A stretch of 64,000 nt of DNA from Viscum album (lineage: Eukaryota > Streptophyta > Magnoliopsida > Santalales > Viscaceae). Made by a program: the position numbers and the translations under genes. Of the stretch, positions 13,871 to 27,900 are shown in pieces (position 1 is the first letter of the stretch; the number at the start of each line of letters is the position of its first letter). The notes under the pieces are model-generated. The model saw nothing but the letters and a program-made list of their open reading frames with translations, had not been told where the DNA came from and did not search any database. The DNA lies in contig OY728136.1 of assembly GCA_963277665.1 (NCBI GenBank), positions 802,491,123 to 802,555,122 of the forward strand. Direction: 5' to 3'.

Positions 13871-15561
13871 ACAGTTTTGTGTTTTAATAGATTTTTTCAA
13901 AAATCCTCTAGTTTTTCTAGTTTCACACCATTAAATTTTTCATTAACAGAAAATGAATTTAACACCATATTTACTGGTTTTTGGAGCTATTTAGAATCAT
14001 ATATATCTTTTATAAATCTGATTCTTGCTATGACTTTTAAACTCTGTGGACTTGGAAAATATCTTGCTTAAATGGATTTTAAACCCCATTTTTCAATTGA
14101 TTTTCGATCTGACCATTATAAATATGAGATCTTATGTTTCAGTGTGCTTCCCATTCTTTTTGTGTGAGACATACATTGAACCTTTCTCCCCATAGTGTCG
14201 CGTGTTTTTGTTGTATCATTTGGATCACATTTTCCCTAGTGGGTTTTCCTACTGCACACTCACCCCAGGGTTTGGAACGTTAAGGATTTATTGATCATTA
14301 CTTCTTCCAAGTAGGTTTTCCTTCATCTATCGCTTTTTCTATGATGTGGGGTGGGATACTAGTTTCACCCTTGTGATGAGCGGAATAACAAATTTATAAA
14401 GAAATATTTATTGGTTTGAGATCAATATATGGGGATAGGGAAAAGTGAGGTATGGTATGTTTGTTTTTTTGTTGTTGTCGCGAATTATGAAGCTACATAT
14501 ATTTATAAAAATCATGGATTATGTGGATATTTATTCATGCATTTAGTATTTATTCTATAATTTATGATTTTTTTCCAAAAATATTATGATATTGATTAAC
14601 CGCATACACTTGGATAATAAATGGATTCCAATGGATGAAATTGTTTCTATGATGAACTAAAGAAGTTAACAAGTGGAATTAATGAATAGATGACTTGTTA
14701 AATCTGAATATGCCTTGCCTTGGATCACTTAGTGGTGTTTTGAGTGTGAGGTCATTCTGACATGTTATGTAGTAGGGTTGTAGACATGAATGTGTGATGT
14801 GAGTTGGTTTGGGTGGTTAAATGCAATATCAGGTTGCGAGACTGTTTATTTTGGAATGAATAGGATGTGTTTTACAACAGGTTTGTGATCAGGTTTTGAG
14901 GTTATGTATTATTTCGTGTGGGTGTGAGTTGGGTGATTACTCTACTGAGATGAATAATTGTGTGGAATCAATTTTACGAATGATGATGGAAATGGTTGTT
15001 ATGGGAAAATCACCTAGGTTTTCTCCATGGGTAACTTTCAGAATGATCCCCCCTGTGTCTCAAGATCATTGTACGTTATGTAATGAATTGATTTTAAATG
15101 GATAGGAATGTGAATTGGGTTGCTTTACATTGTTTCTTTTTCCTTTTTGTGACTTTAGTTGGGTGGATTTTTGTATTATGTGTTACATAGTTTCCTAGCT
15201 AGTGATGGAGAAAATAAATACTTAATAATGATGAGACTGTAAGAGTTGTTTTGGTAAATGAGAAGTATTTTTTCAATGAAATGTTAACTGATGGGTTTCA
15301 CAATTAACGATGTTTATTGATAAATAATGAAATGAATGTGTTTTATGAGAAAGAGATTAGTGAAGTAGGTTTAATTTATCAACTTCTGAAGTTACTTTTT
15401 CTAATACTAATAAATGAATATAGATGTAGCATTTTTTTTGAATCCCATAGATTGGGCTTGATTGCTTGATAATACTTATATATAAACAATTCATGTTCTT
15501 GTGATTTATATATGAACCCCACCCTGGTTGTGCACCATGTGCCGAACACCAGCATTTTCAC

Positions 15562-15575
15562 GGGGGGGGGGGGGG
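15562..15575 (+). repeat. Poly-G tract (14 G)
   Basis: An uninterrupted G run inside the gypsy-1 5' LTR. The equivalent place in the 3' LTR (about 23,850) reads GAGGGAGTG instead. It arose after insertion or is a sequencing or assembly error. It has no evident function. Confidence 0.8.
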
Positions 15576-16550
15576 AATCCTTCCCCAATATCCTATTAAC
15601 AGGATAGATGGCTAGCCACCATCTCTTCCCTGCTCCCACATCCAGGTGGTATAGCCCAAGAATCTTCGGGCTAGTTGTGCTTTGTGATACCCAGGTGTGT
15701 GCATGATATTTTTGTTTCCTAGGTGTATTTAGGATGAGATGAGTTGTGTTTCGACGGTTTATTCAAGATGATATGTGTTTTGGTAGTTTCCCACATGTCT
15801 GTGGGATAGATGTGTTGTTGTAGTGACCCAGGTGTATACAGGAGGGATGTGGTTTTATTTGTTCAGAATAGGTGGGAGCAGTAGGACATGTGATGTTATG
15901 GTATGAGAGTGGCTAATCAGTAGGAAAGTGGGGCAGGGTACCCTATCATCAATGTGATTTATATTATACTACATGACTTATGTTATTTTTTGAGTGTTTC
16001 CTTGTGAGGTTTGGGTGGTTAGTATACATTCTTAGGTACTATTTTGGAAAATATATTTTCTATTGGTGCATTAGCATTATTCCTTCACATGTGCATGAGA
16101 GACTTAGCTTTTTCTTATAGAGTATACTTGTATGATCACCCTAAATATATAATGCATCTTCCATGTTTCCTAAAGGACCATAGAATCTTTTCTAGGATAT
16201 ACTAGCTTAGACTTTTAGACATTCGTTGGATCACTTCATAGCATTATTTTTGGTACATACCATGGAGATTTATTTAATTTGTGATCGTTTTATTTCTAAA
16301 CATGCATGTGGGATGGATTTTATCTTAATTTTATATATGTATATCCTTGAGTTGTTTTTGGATGAATCATCTTATCCCTCAATCAGTTTTATTTAAAAAG
16401 GTTAAAGCCTACTATTTTGTGAGATTTCATACCCTTGGTGTTGATCACCACCTTGAGGCCTATTAGAGTTAGGACTCGAGAAGTCATTATCCCTATTTCT
16501 TTATGTCTATCTCATGAGGGGCATATTTGGAGGGAGGGGGCCATGATGAA

Positions 16551-16563
16551 TAGTATCAGAGAT
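16551..16563 (+). other. gypsy-1 primer-binding site
   Basis: TAGTATCAGAGATTATGG lies two bases after the 5' LTR. It differs by one base from TGGTATCAGAG, the usual site complementary to the initiator Met-tRNA 3' end. The G-to-A change fits CG/CHG methylation decay. It fixes the LTR end and the plus orientation. Confidence 0.8.
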
Positions 16564-16899
16564 TATGGTTGAAATATATGATGTAGTTTTGTTTTTTGAA
16601 CAGTGATGATAACGTGGGTTGGTAAAGAAATAGTGTAGGCAATCTTGGTTCATGACATAGTCTTTGGAATACTCGCTTGGACACTATATTTTCGGGCCCT
16701 ATCTAATTTGATGTAAGGAATATGATCCTACTGAAGGACCAAGTGAGTCTCCAACATTTGCAGGGTAGACGCCCTATGAAATATACATGCATCATAATGA
16801 CTTGTGTTCTTATTATAAATCGGTTTTGTAAATTTTAAATGAAAAATGAGTTAAATTATTAAAAAATAATTTTAATAAAATTCAATAATATGTTGGATT

Positions 16900-19800
16900 A
16901 GTTATTCCTTTTTTACCATTTCAACAATGGAACATGGTCGTCTTATGCGTGTGTATTGGTCGGTTGAGGCTCACCAAGATAATATGATTGATCATTGGAG
17001 GGTTTATCTAATGGAGGAGTACAACCAATGTTAGATAATATTACATGCTTTCTAGTGAAAATCCTTGGGAAAGTATGGGTGTAATGTTTCAAAAATAGAG
17101 ATAGAGATCTAGCATGATGATCTTGAGTTCAGAATCATATTTATTTGGGATCTAAAATAGTTCATGGATCATTTGGTGGTGATATACATGTGGTGAGTTG
17201 TGAATCATTAATGGATGTTGTTCTTGGTGGAGAGTAAGGAGAATTATGTTTAGGGGGTTGATTATGAGAATGAGTTCTGAGAAGGATTCCTTTCTTCAAC
17301 CATGAAGTCTGAGATGATTCAAGAGTTACTCTACTTCTAGAAAAAGAGTATAGTAGTTCGGGAGCTTGGTATTATGTTCAAGTATCTCAATTTTCCCCCG
17401 AATGTTGTTTTGGAAGAGGATTCTTGTGAGATATGTCTAAGGGAGGCACATAGTCCTTCTATCCAGTATCAGGTTACCCCCTTTAGGATGCCAATGTACA
17501 TGAAGGTCCAAAACTAGGCATTTGTGATTAAGAATATTTTCTCATGAGGAGGTCTACCGCGATATTGGATCCAATAGGGTTATTCGAGAGGTAGGGTCAC
17601 CAGCAGTAGGTCTGATGCACTAAGTCCATTGAGGATTCAACCAGTGGGGAGTCAACCACGTCAGTTTCCATTTCAACAATATGGTCCTCATTTCGTTCCT
17701 ATGGGTTTGGGTATGGTTTTTTTCCTATTATAGGTGCATTAAAATCTTTATAATTCATGTATATAGGTCATTTGATCTCAGTATAGTTGAGGTGGAATGG
17801 TTATGTGCTACCCTCAGCGGCATTTTCCAGCATGGCCATATCGGAAGTAGGGATAGTAGGCTCATGCACCACTGAGGGTAGATAGATCAGGTGTAAGCTG
17901 ACAATAGTTTGTTCTTAATGGACCTCTACCAAGGAATGGTTATGGAGGTGGTCATCTGTAGAGGGAAATAGGAGCTGGGTGTGGTCAACTGCACACAGTG
18001 GAGGTAGTTGTGCCTAGAACACCAGAGATCATTAGAGTTATGACAAGATTTTTTTAGTACCCATGATAGTTCATTTATACTTTCAATATGTTCACACTCT
18101 TTTGTTTCACATGTTATAACCCATTCTATGAGACTAGACATAGAGAGGTTTCTCCTTCCCCTAGTGTTGAGTACGCTATTCAAATGTCCGACTAGATCGT
18201 TTGATGTGTGCTAAGGATGTTGACAGATGACGTGACTATATCAATCAGCTGGGGATATTTCCATTCTATAAATTCAACCATAAATTGTTATTATTGGAAT
18301 ATAATGGTTTTATTCAATGTGTTCTATTTGAAACTTTTTCTATAGAAGTGTCATGTGTATAGATGTGGATGGCTAGCATGTGTATTTTGTTGGCAAGTAG
18401 AGTTGCTAGGTGGGATGTCAGACTATAGAAACTACTCTATATTTGTTGGATGATCTATTGGTGGGGTCAGTAGTTTTTTAGATTTTGGAGGTTCCATGAG
18501 TCATTGGGGAGTTCCTGGATGGTTTCCCTATGTAGGTTATGAAGCTACCCCCTTGACGTGTTGTTGAGTTTTGGATAGACCTACAGCCCAGTAATTCTAC
18601 AATTCTGATTGCTCTTTATCATATGGAAACTTATGAGATATAAGAGTTGAATATCCATATAGATGTCCAGATAAAGTAAGGATTTATCTAGACCAGTGTG
18701 TCATCGTGGGCTACTCTGTTGTTGTTCGTAAAGAAGATGGATGGTGGTCTGAGGTTGAGTATAGACTACTATAGGATGAATCGGGAAATTTTAAGGAACC
18801 ATTACCATCTTATGAGGATAGAAGATCTTCTCAACCTGCTTAGAGGGGTGAGTTAGTTTTTTATGATTGTTCTTTCGTTTGGATATCACTAGTTGTGGGT
18901 GATGAAATCATATATCTTGAAAACTACTTTCAAACGAAGGTTTGGTCACTTCGAGTTCGTAGTCATGATGTTCGAGGAAATGAATTCACTAACTCTGTTC
19001 ATGGGGATTATAAACAATTTATTTCATGTGTTTGTAGACGGTTTAATCATTGTATTCATCAATGTCATCTGGATATACTCAATGTCAGATAAGGATCCTA
19101 CTAAGCATCTCAGGATTTTCTTTCATGTCCTTCGACACCACCATCTCTATGAAAAGTTTTCCAAGTGAATGTTCTTGATATGAGAGGTGCATTTCCATGG
19201 GCATGTCGTGTCTCATTATTGTTTAGTAGTGGACCCAGTGAAGGTTGAATTATTTGTTTCATGGGAAGCACCCATGAATCTGGAAGTGGTTTGTAGTTTT
19301 CTTGGTCTTGTGTGATATTACTGGAGGTTTGAACTAGATTTCTATCGAGTTTCATCGCCATTGATAGTTCTATCCAGAAAAAGACCATGTTTTGTGTGGA
19401 GAATGAATTTTCAGGTATCATTCTTTTATCTGAAGGGAATGTTGGTCAGTGCTCTAGTGCTCTGTTTTCTAGAGGAAGTGGTTATGTTCAAGGTCTTTTG
19501 TGATGGTTCACATATGGGCTTGGGATGATTCTTAGTGGAGCAGTGGGGAGTGATCTTTTACAGGTCCATGTAGTCATGTCCACATGAACATAACTATTCC
19601 ACCGATGATATGGAGCTAGCTACATTCATATTTGTGTTGATTTTTTGGTGGAGTCACTTCATTGGGAAGAGCTTTTTGGTCCTCATAGATCTATATAGTT
19701 TAATGTTTATCTTTTCCATATGAGATCTAAACTTTTGATAGTGGAGGTGGATAGAGTTTATTCAAGTCTATGATTTTGAGATCTCCTTCCCATTAGTAAT

Positions 19801-21370
19801 GTTAAATTTCATAGATGATGCCTTGGGTATAAAGTCAATGGAGGAGGTAGCTCAAGATTTTGTGGATGCTTAAAAGGCGATGGGGGAGTTGGTAGCCCTG
19901 CACTTAGATGTAGGAATAGATGGTGGTAGAATCTATTTGTCCCATATGATAGTGTATACTTCTCTAATATAGTTTTTCGTGGTGTATCAGTGGGGTGAAT
20001 CAGAGGTATAGGTGATGTTTGATCGCTTTGGCCACATAGATGCTCTTGAGGTATTGTTGGATGATGGTCAGAATGGAATGTTTTTCCATGGATGGATGTT
20101 TGATCAGGTGGCATTGTGTGGGGGAGTTTTCCATGACATTAATAACAAATAATTAGTAGTGCAGCTATGAATTTATAATATTTGATGTGGATGAATAAAG
20201 TATATTTGGTTTCCCGTGATGAATTATGAAGTCTCAGAGTTTGTGGAAAATTCTTAGTTGTCTAATAGGTAAAGGTTGAGCCCCGTGCTCTTAGCGGTTT
20301 GTTAAATCCCTTAGATGTTCCCAAGAAGAAGTGGGATGAAATATATATATATATATATATATTTATCAATAGGATTACCCATAACTTAGGGATACAATGA
20401 TTATCTATTTGTATTAGTGTATCGATAGATGAAATGGGCACACTTCATAGAAATCAAGCTGTCAGGCATAGTGGATGCCTTGGAAAAGTGTTATGTGGAT
20501 GAGAAGGTGTAGGTAGATGGAGTTCTGAGATCCATTGTCTTGGATTGGGAAACATGCATTACCTCAGGAGTCTATAAGGGATTCCCTCTGGTTTTTTGAA
20601 CTCAGTTATGCCTCAGTACTACCTTCCACCCTTAGATATATGGTATGATGGAATGGAGTATCTAGACATTGTATGATATGTTGCGAGCATGCGTCTTGGA
20701 ATTTGGTGGATCTTGGGTATGACACTTTACCTTGGTACAGTTCTCTTATAACAATAGTTGTCACTATCCCATTGGCATGGATCTATTTTATATGTTTTAC
20801 TAGAGACCATTTTTTCATCCATTTATTATAAAAAGGTTGGGGAGAAAACTATTCTTGGACCTGAGGTAGTGCAAAACACAACATAGAGGTTTTAGCTCGT
20901 TCTTGAGTGGATGAGATAACTGAAATACCGGAAGAAGTCATATGTTGGTCATAGGAGGAGGCCCTTGGAGTTCAAGGTTGGGGAACACATGTTCTTAAAT
21001 GTTTCCACTTTACTTGGGCAGTGGTGGTTTGACAGAGTGAATAATATTTCTCCCAAGATTGCCAGACATTTTGATGTTTTGAGATGAGTTGACAAGGTGG
21101 AATACAAGTTGGCACTACCAGTGCATTTGGAGTGAATCCATGATGTCTTCCATGTCTCTCGACTCTATCTTTATCTAGATGATTAATCCCATGTACTTAA
21201 TTGGGGATATTTGGATATTGAGGATGAAATGATGTTTATGGAATGACTAGTACAGATCCAAGATCAGTAAGAGAAGGTGTTACATGGGTAGAACAATCCA
21301 TTATTTTGTGTGTTATGGAAGCATGGTGGCATATAGGAGAGTACATGGGAATAGTAAATTAAGATTTGTG
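16900..21370 (+). pseudogene. gypsy-1 gag-pol remnant (Tekay-like)
   Basis: A broken plus-strand polyprotein gene, readable in pieces across frames. Gag-like sequence lies at about 16,910-17,700. The stretch before reverse transcriptase (about 18,440-18,590) reads like the usual protease-RT linker. Reverse transcriptase is at about 18,620-19,170, where the catalytic FxDD box reads FINV, so the aspartates are lost. RNase H and connection fall at about 19,430-19,850. Integrase occupies about 19,860-20,900, with a readable FHP-like Asp-Gly segment near 20,620 and YNNSxHYPIGM-like sequence near 20,750. The C-terminal part (about 20,940-21,330) contains recognisable YxHRRRPLEF, PKIARHFDVL and HDVFHVSRL segments and ends in a chromodomain-like WKHGGI*ESTWE. 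Stops and frameshifts are many, so it cannot be functional. Confidence 0.8.
20340..20362. repeat. (AT)n microsatellite
   Basis: About 11 AT units inside the integrase relic of gypsy-1, evidently expanded after the gene decayed. A second short AT run is at 22258-22277 in the 3' LTR. Confidence 0.85.
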
Positions 21371-21924
21371 CCTAGTACAAAGGGTTTTTTATTTATTTCC
21401 TTTTTCTGTTTACCATGTAATGTGTTGTTTGAACCTTTCTTTCTATGTGATGATTTGTTTTCATTTCATGAATATGTGATAATGTCCTAACACATGAGGA
21501 GTGGAGGGGACGATTCCTAATTGAGACCCATTAATTGTGATGTGATTAAACCCATGTAGGTGATTTAGTGCCACCTAGAGAAGATTATATATTAACAAGG
21601 AGGATGTAATTCATGAGTTCACATATTCGGACAGTGTGGTTTTTGTGCTTATGTGGTGTGCCTTAAGGTCATTTGGGATAACAAATGATATAGGAGGTGA
21701 TCTCTGATGAGGAGGGTTCTAATATAGCTTTTAACAATGTAGGGTGGTTTAATCATTTCACATTGATGATTTTTATAGTTATCAGTGTTAGTGTAGCGGG
21801 ATCCATGAGAGGTATCTCGTAGAGTGATTTTTCAGACTCTATTTATTCTGGGATTACTTTTTGATTCTTTGGGATGATAATAGTTAAATAGGTACAAGAT
21901 GTAATGGCGTAGAACTCTCTGGTC

Positions 21925-24902
21925 TGTTACATTGTCAATATTATGTGTTTGATGTGTTCTGGGAGGTCACAGTGGATCATTTCAAGACTTTTCCAAATCT
22001 CCATTTTTTAACAGTAGCTCAGAATGGTAAGCTAGAATGGTGATTTTCAACGGTGATTCACACCGGTGAGTCCAAACGGTGACATTCACCCATATCACTT
22101 ATCGGTGAATCATCCATTGGTCACTCATTTTCAACAATTTGTTATTTTCAAGATTTTCCAAGTATTCCTATAGTTTTTCTAGTTCATCCCCATTAATTAT
22201 TTCTTTAATGAAAAAAATTAATACCATATTTAATGGTTTTTAGAGCCATTTTAAATCATATATATATATATATATATTTTAAAAACCTAAGGCTGCCTTT
22301 GACTTCCAACCCGCATGGTCTTGGTCAAAATTCATAATTAAAAGATTTTGAAAACTATTTATTAGTTTCATTTAGGGTCTATCCTTTCTAATGTTGAGAT
22401 AATATATTTATTCTACACATCTATTTATCTTAGTGTGTGACAACCCCAAATCATTTCTTTCCCGAGGAGTTGAGAACTTGTGTAGGAGCCGTTGGATAGC
22501 ATTTTCCCTGGAGGCTTTTCCTACTTCATGTGAACCCCTTTCCCTTGCATAATAAAGATGTTTTTATCATTAATTATTCCATATATGGTTTCCTTCATCT
22601 CTCCCATTAGTTTATAATGTTGTGTGGGAATATGAATGAATCCCTTGTGAATATAATGCAATAAAAAATCAATAAATATATCTTTATTGGTTCAAAAATA
22701 ATATTTTAGGATGAGGAAAAGTGATTTATGAACTATTTGTTTTTTTGTATTTTTGTTTTTAATTATATGGGCTAAAAAACTTATTGAAAATCATGGTGGT
22801 TGTGGGTCGTTGTTTGTACACCAAGTAATGATTCTGGGATGCATGATGATTGTTTTTCTATCAAAAAATTGTTGTTAAATCAATTAACCACATACATATG
22901 GATAATAAATGGTTTTCCAATGATCAAATTGTTTCTATGATAACCCATAAATTTAATAAGTTAAATTAAATAATGGATGAATTGTTAAATCTGAATATTC
23001 CTTTCCTTGGTTCGTGTGGTTGTGTGATATGTTTGGGATCATTTTGACCTATGCTATAGTAGGTTTTTGGGCATTGTTGTGTGATGTGGGGTGGTTTGAA
23101 TATTTATAAGGAATCTAAGATCGAGATATTGTTGATTGTGGAATGAATGAGGAGTTATGTACAGTAAGGATCTGATAATGTTGCGCAGTTATGTCTTCTT
23201 GTGTGCATCTATGAGTTGGGGGTTTTCCCTCTTGAGAGGATGGATTGGGTGGAATGACATTGAATAATGATGATGGTAGTGGATTGAATGGGTAATGATC
23301 CCATGGTTCTCTATGAGTATCCTACAGAAAGCATCACCCTCTATGTTAGGATTGATTTATTTTATGATATAACTGGATGTTAAATGGAGAGTAATGTGAT
23401 GCGGGTTAACATTCAATTGATATCTTTCCTTTTTGTTAGTTTTTTAATGTGTCATATTGTGTTATTTGTTACTTAGTTCCCTGGTTTGTGATGGAGAAAA
23501 TAAATAATTAAAAATGTTGAGATTTCTTGAGTTGAGTTGGTAAATGGGAATGATTTTTCAAGGAAAATATTAATGATGGGTTGTAAGATTAACTATGGTT
23601 ATAGAAAAATAATGAAATAAATGGGTGTTTATAGAAATATAATTGTGATCCTACTTTAATATATTAACTTTCAGAGAGACTGTTGAAGATAATAATAAAT
23701 TTATATAGAGGGTGAAGTTGTTATGAATCCAATATGTTGGGTTTGAGTGATTGATATTGTATATATATAGACACAGACATATTATGTTCTTGTGATTTAT
23801 ATATGCACCCAACCCTAGTTGACACCATGTGTTGAACACCGCCATTTACATGAGGGAGTGTATGTTTCCCAAACATCTTGAAGGAAGGATGGATACTTGG
23901 CCACCCGATATTCCCTACTCCCACTTTCAGAAAGTATGTGCCAATATTCTCTAGGAAGGTTGTTGTTATTGAGGCCTAAGTGTGTGTGGGCGAGTTGTAT
24001 TTCCCATGTCTCTTTGGGATGAGATGACTTGTTTTTTCCATGAGCCTTTGGGATTAAGGGAGTTGTGTTTCATAGGATTCTTTATGATGAGATGTGTTAT
24101 GGTAGTAGCACAGGTGTCTGCAAGTAGGATGTGTTGTTATAGAGGTCTTGGTGTCTACGGGCGTGATGTGTTGTGATTGTGAGGCCTAGGTGTGCAATGG
24201 AGTGATGTGGTTTTATTGGGTCAGAATATGTTGGAGCACCTGGATTTGTGTTGATATTGTGTGAGTGTAGCTAATCATCATAAAAGTGGTGTGGGTACCC
24301 AATCATTAATGTGATTCATATTATAATACATTACATGATTTATTTGGTGAGTGTGCCTTGGTGAGGCTATGGTGGTTAGTATACTTATGTAGTTTCTTTA
24401 TTGGCTATGCTATTTTCTCACAGGATAATTATTTTCCTCCATCAAATGTGGACATGATTCAAAGGTTTTTTCTACTCAGTATACCTATATGCTCACCCTA
24501 CATATAAAAAACTACTTTTTGGTTTCTAGGAGGACCATAGGGACCTAGCAAAGAGATACTATCTCAGATATTGGGACAACCGTTGTGTAACTTCATAGCT
24601 TTACATTTGGTACAAAGCTTGTATTTTTATTACATTTTAATAGTTTTATTTTTATAGATTCATATGGTATGTGGGTAGTCCTTATATTATATATGTATAT
24701 CCTGGACTTTTTTGGGGTGAACCATGTTATCTATTAATTTTGTCTCTTTAAAAAGGGAAATTCCATCCATTTTGTGAGAATGTATACCCTTAGTGATGGT
24801 CACCACCTTGGGTCCTACTGGAGGTAGGACTCGTGGTTCATTATCTCTCTTTATCCATTGCGATCTCCGGATGGGAAACATTTTAGGGAGGCGGTCATTA
24901 AA
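21925..24902 (+). repeat. gypsy-1 3' LTR
   Basis: About 2,978 bp, homologous to 13598-16548 with substantial divergence. It begins near TGTTACATTGTC and ends GTCATTAAA, equivalent to the decayed ...CATGATG end of the left copy. It carries the same 13-bp array. A short purine-rich stretch (about 21,495-21,510) lies some 400 bp upstream rather than next to the start, so the exact polypurine tract is unresolved. Confidence 0.7.
22015..22120. repeat. 13-bp tandem array (gypsy-1 3' LTR)
   Basis: Units start at 22015, 22028, 22041, 22054, 22067, 22080, 22093 and 22106, exactly 13 bp apart. Examples are TGATTCACACCGG and TGAGTCCAAACGG. It is the partner of 13715-13870 and has fewer intact TGAGTCA cores. 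Confidence 0.8.
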
Positions 24903-27900
24903 ACCAAGAAGGTAAAATGATTGATCAATATGACACAACTAGAATGGGTATTTATTGGAAAGAGAAAGATGTGATGGTTTAAATTATACCACAATCTCCC
25001 ACTCCTTGGAAAAATATTGATTTAGGTGTAAATCAGAACCATAATATACAAATAACACAAGGGAAAACTAGTCTTGTAAAAATGACATGCAGGAATTCTC
25101 CCCACATTATAATTTACTATTTTTGAAAAATGAGACTCTCCTAAACTATTTTTTCCATAGCCAAGAGGCGCCGAAGGGAAAATGAACAAAAAATGAAATC
25201 ATAAATAGCTCTATTCTCTCGGACATCATTCGATGGTCATTATATTAGGTGTGGAGGATACTAACATATGGAAATATATTGATCATTAAAAATTTTGGGG
25301 AATGTGTGGAAATTGTTTGGATGAATTCAAAAGAAGCATCTAAATGTGTTATCAAATGAGATAAAAATGGAAAATAAATTTTTAACTCTGTAAGATGAAT
25401 TTGTCCATCATACTCTGACGAAGATAAAGATTATCAGTATATACTAGGTATGAAGAAAAAAATATGGATAAAAAATAATAGAGACGAATAATAGTGGTTT
25501 TATAAATTTCATTTAATAAATCAGAATACACTGAAATATGGATCTTTGATAGTTGATGCACCTCCCCTGTGATTGGAAATAAGGAACTATTGATTAGAAT
25601 TAGATATTCCATGTATGGTATTGTAATATCTGGTAATGATGAAGGATGAAAAATTATTTGATCAGGAAAATCCATGTTTGGGGGAAAGGAAATAAAGAGT
25701 ACATATTTCTTAGTTAATGAATTTCTTAGTCACATATTTTTAAGTGAATGTCAACTGTGTGACTCGAGACATGTCATAAGCTATTCAAATAAATTAAGGT
25801 TCATTAAGGAATAAATGGTGCAATTATTTTATATGGACTGTGTACGAAGGGTAATCCCTACCTTTTAATGGAAGAATATTATATGTGATTTTCTCCAAGG
25901 AATAAGAAAAAAAGTCATGGCATAAACACCTTGGTCATTTGAGAGAAACATAATAAAAATATTTAGTAAAGGATGCTATTGATTGAGACCTCTATAGGTA
26001 ATCATGTGACCATAACCATATGTTTTATTCTTGTAAAAAATTTATGATCATTGTAATGACATATATTGAAAAAGATAAATGATAAAAAATTGTTCTTGAG
26101 TTGGTACATATTGATGCGTGCAGACATTTTTCTCCAAGATCTATTGATGTTAGGAGATATTCTGTTCTCTTAATTTAGGATTTTAGTAAAATTTAATGGG
26201 TTTTTTTCATCACTCAAAAGTCTGATTTGTCTAAATCCACAACAACTTATCGAAGAGAAGTTAAAAATATGCTCGGTTAAAAAATCCAGAAGTTCCAAAT
26301 AGACAATTGAACCATGTCAAAAATAGGCAAGTATATAATTATCTTGAGAAACATTGGGTATGGAACCATGTTTCAATAGTAATAACTCCACAATAGAATA
26401 TATTATTCAAGAGATAAATCTAATTATCTAGAACATCGATAGAAAAATTATCATTCAGAAACACCATCCAGATATGTTTTTGAAAGAAGAAATGATGACA
26501 TTAGTCTACACATAAAATACTGCATTATTATGTCTGAAATAATATTAGAATCCATAAGTTATGTGGTAAAGAAAGAATCCACCACAGAATTACATTTGTG
26601 TCTTTATATATAAGTGATTCATTATCAATAAAGAGAATCATGTGAAGTTTGATTCTAATGGAGACAAATGGATATTTCATGGTTACTCGAGAAAAATCAA
26701 ACCATATAATTCAACTAGAGTATGTGAAATGTAGTGGAATGAAATGATTTAACTATAGTAGATAATGTCAATATTCTTTAAGAAATATATTATTAGTCTC
26801 AGGAGGATTGTGATAAAGTGATAAGAAGATCAAGGGATGTTATATTCTTATGGGATAATTTAGAAGATGATTCAGATAATTAAAAGGGTTATTAAAAACT
26901 AGTATCTACACAACGACCAATGAGATGCAGAGAAATTGATAGTTATAACATATTTGGTGATCATACAACACTAGTGTAGATAAGGAGGTTGAATACTCTA
27001 CAAGAAGAATCATTCATATCACCAGTAAATCATAATTGTATTCTAGAATCATCTGAATATGAAAACTGAGTTCATGCTATTAAAAAAGAGCATATCCATA
27101 TTATGATGAATCAAAAATGGAAGATTTTTTTGAGACCAAAAGTTAAGAATAACATCGAGAATAAATAGGTCATTTCAAATAATATAATTTGATAATGTGA
27201 AGTGATTAGAAAAAAATAATTACTAGTGTTTAATGGGTACTCCTAGATAGAGGTTATCGATGTTGATAAAACATTTTCGCTTATTACAAGGATAGATACA
27301 ATCTGATTATTCATGTCCAAAATAGTGAAAATTATGTTCAAAGCATTCAGATGGATGTCATGTTATCATTTATTAATGGGGTTCTAGAAGAAGATTTTTA
27401 TATTGAGTATCTAGATGGTTTTCTCATTCCTAATGTTGAGAATAGTGTTAGTAACCTGTAGAAGGTGTTGTATTGGTTGAATAAAGCATGAATAGAATGG
27501 TATTTAAGACTATATTTGTTTTAGAAGAATCTCAGTTTCTAGTGTGGTGGAGTTGATTACAATATATCTGTAAAAAATGAAAATAATAAAAAGATAATGT
27601 TTTTTGTATATGTTGATGACATAATTTTTATTGGATCAAATGAAGCTTAGTGCAATCAGTTTGTATAATTCATGAAAAGTGAATTTGAAATGTTCTTTAT
27701 TGATGATATCACATTTCTCCTTGGTTTACTAGTGACACAATGAAGTAATGGAACCATCATTTCCAAATATAAATATGAAATAGAGGTTTTCTTATTATTT
27801 GGAATGATAATTCCAAATATATGAAGACACTAGTGGATAACAGGATGAAACTGTCATGGGATGATGAAGGAAATGCTATTAATTTCATAGAATATAGGAA

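Larger units (their letters stand above)
13598..16548 (+). repeat. gypsy-1 5' LTR
   Basis: It aligns with 21925-24902. Shared landmarks are the AGTGTTCT...GAGGTCA block, a 13-bp array, the segment ending TTTCAGAGAG/CTTCTGAAGT near 15,390, matching texts about bearing CACCATGTG..GAACACC near 15,535, and the G-rich end before the primer site. It contains a run of 14 G residues (15562-15575) that the other LTR lacks. Confidence 0.7.
13598..24902 (+). mobile_element. Degraded Ty3/gypsy Tekay-like retrotransposon (gypsy-1) nested in copia-1
   Basis: Homologous repeats of about 2.95 kb (about 13598-16548 and 21925-24902) flank a clear decayed primer site and about 4.5 kb of plus-strand gypsy gag-pol relic. 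The integrase tail resembles the Tekay/Del chromovirus ending. The 3' boundaries are set by the primer site and by the matching ...CAT(G/T)A end. The 5' boundaries are good to about 30 bp. I found no convincing target duplication. The location between copia gag and copia integrase shows it inserted into copia-1. Confidence 0.8.

Noticed and set aside
19110..20114. Minus-strand frames of about 100 codons over gypsy-1 pol
   Set aside because: Antisense shadows of the plus-strand reverse transcriptase to RNase H relic.
24903..24907. ACCAA as target duplication of gypsy-1
   Set aside because: No clean matching copy at the predicted left boundary, which is itself uncertain by tens of bases.
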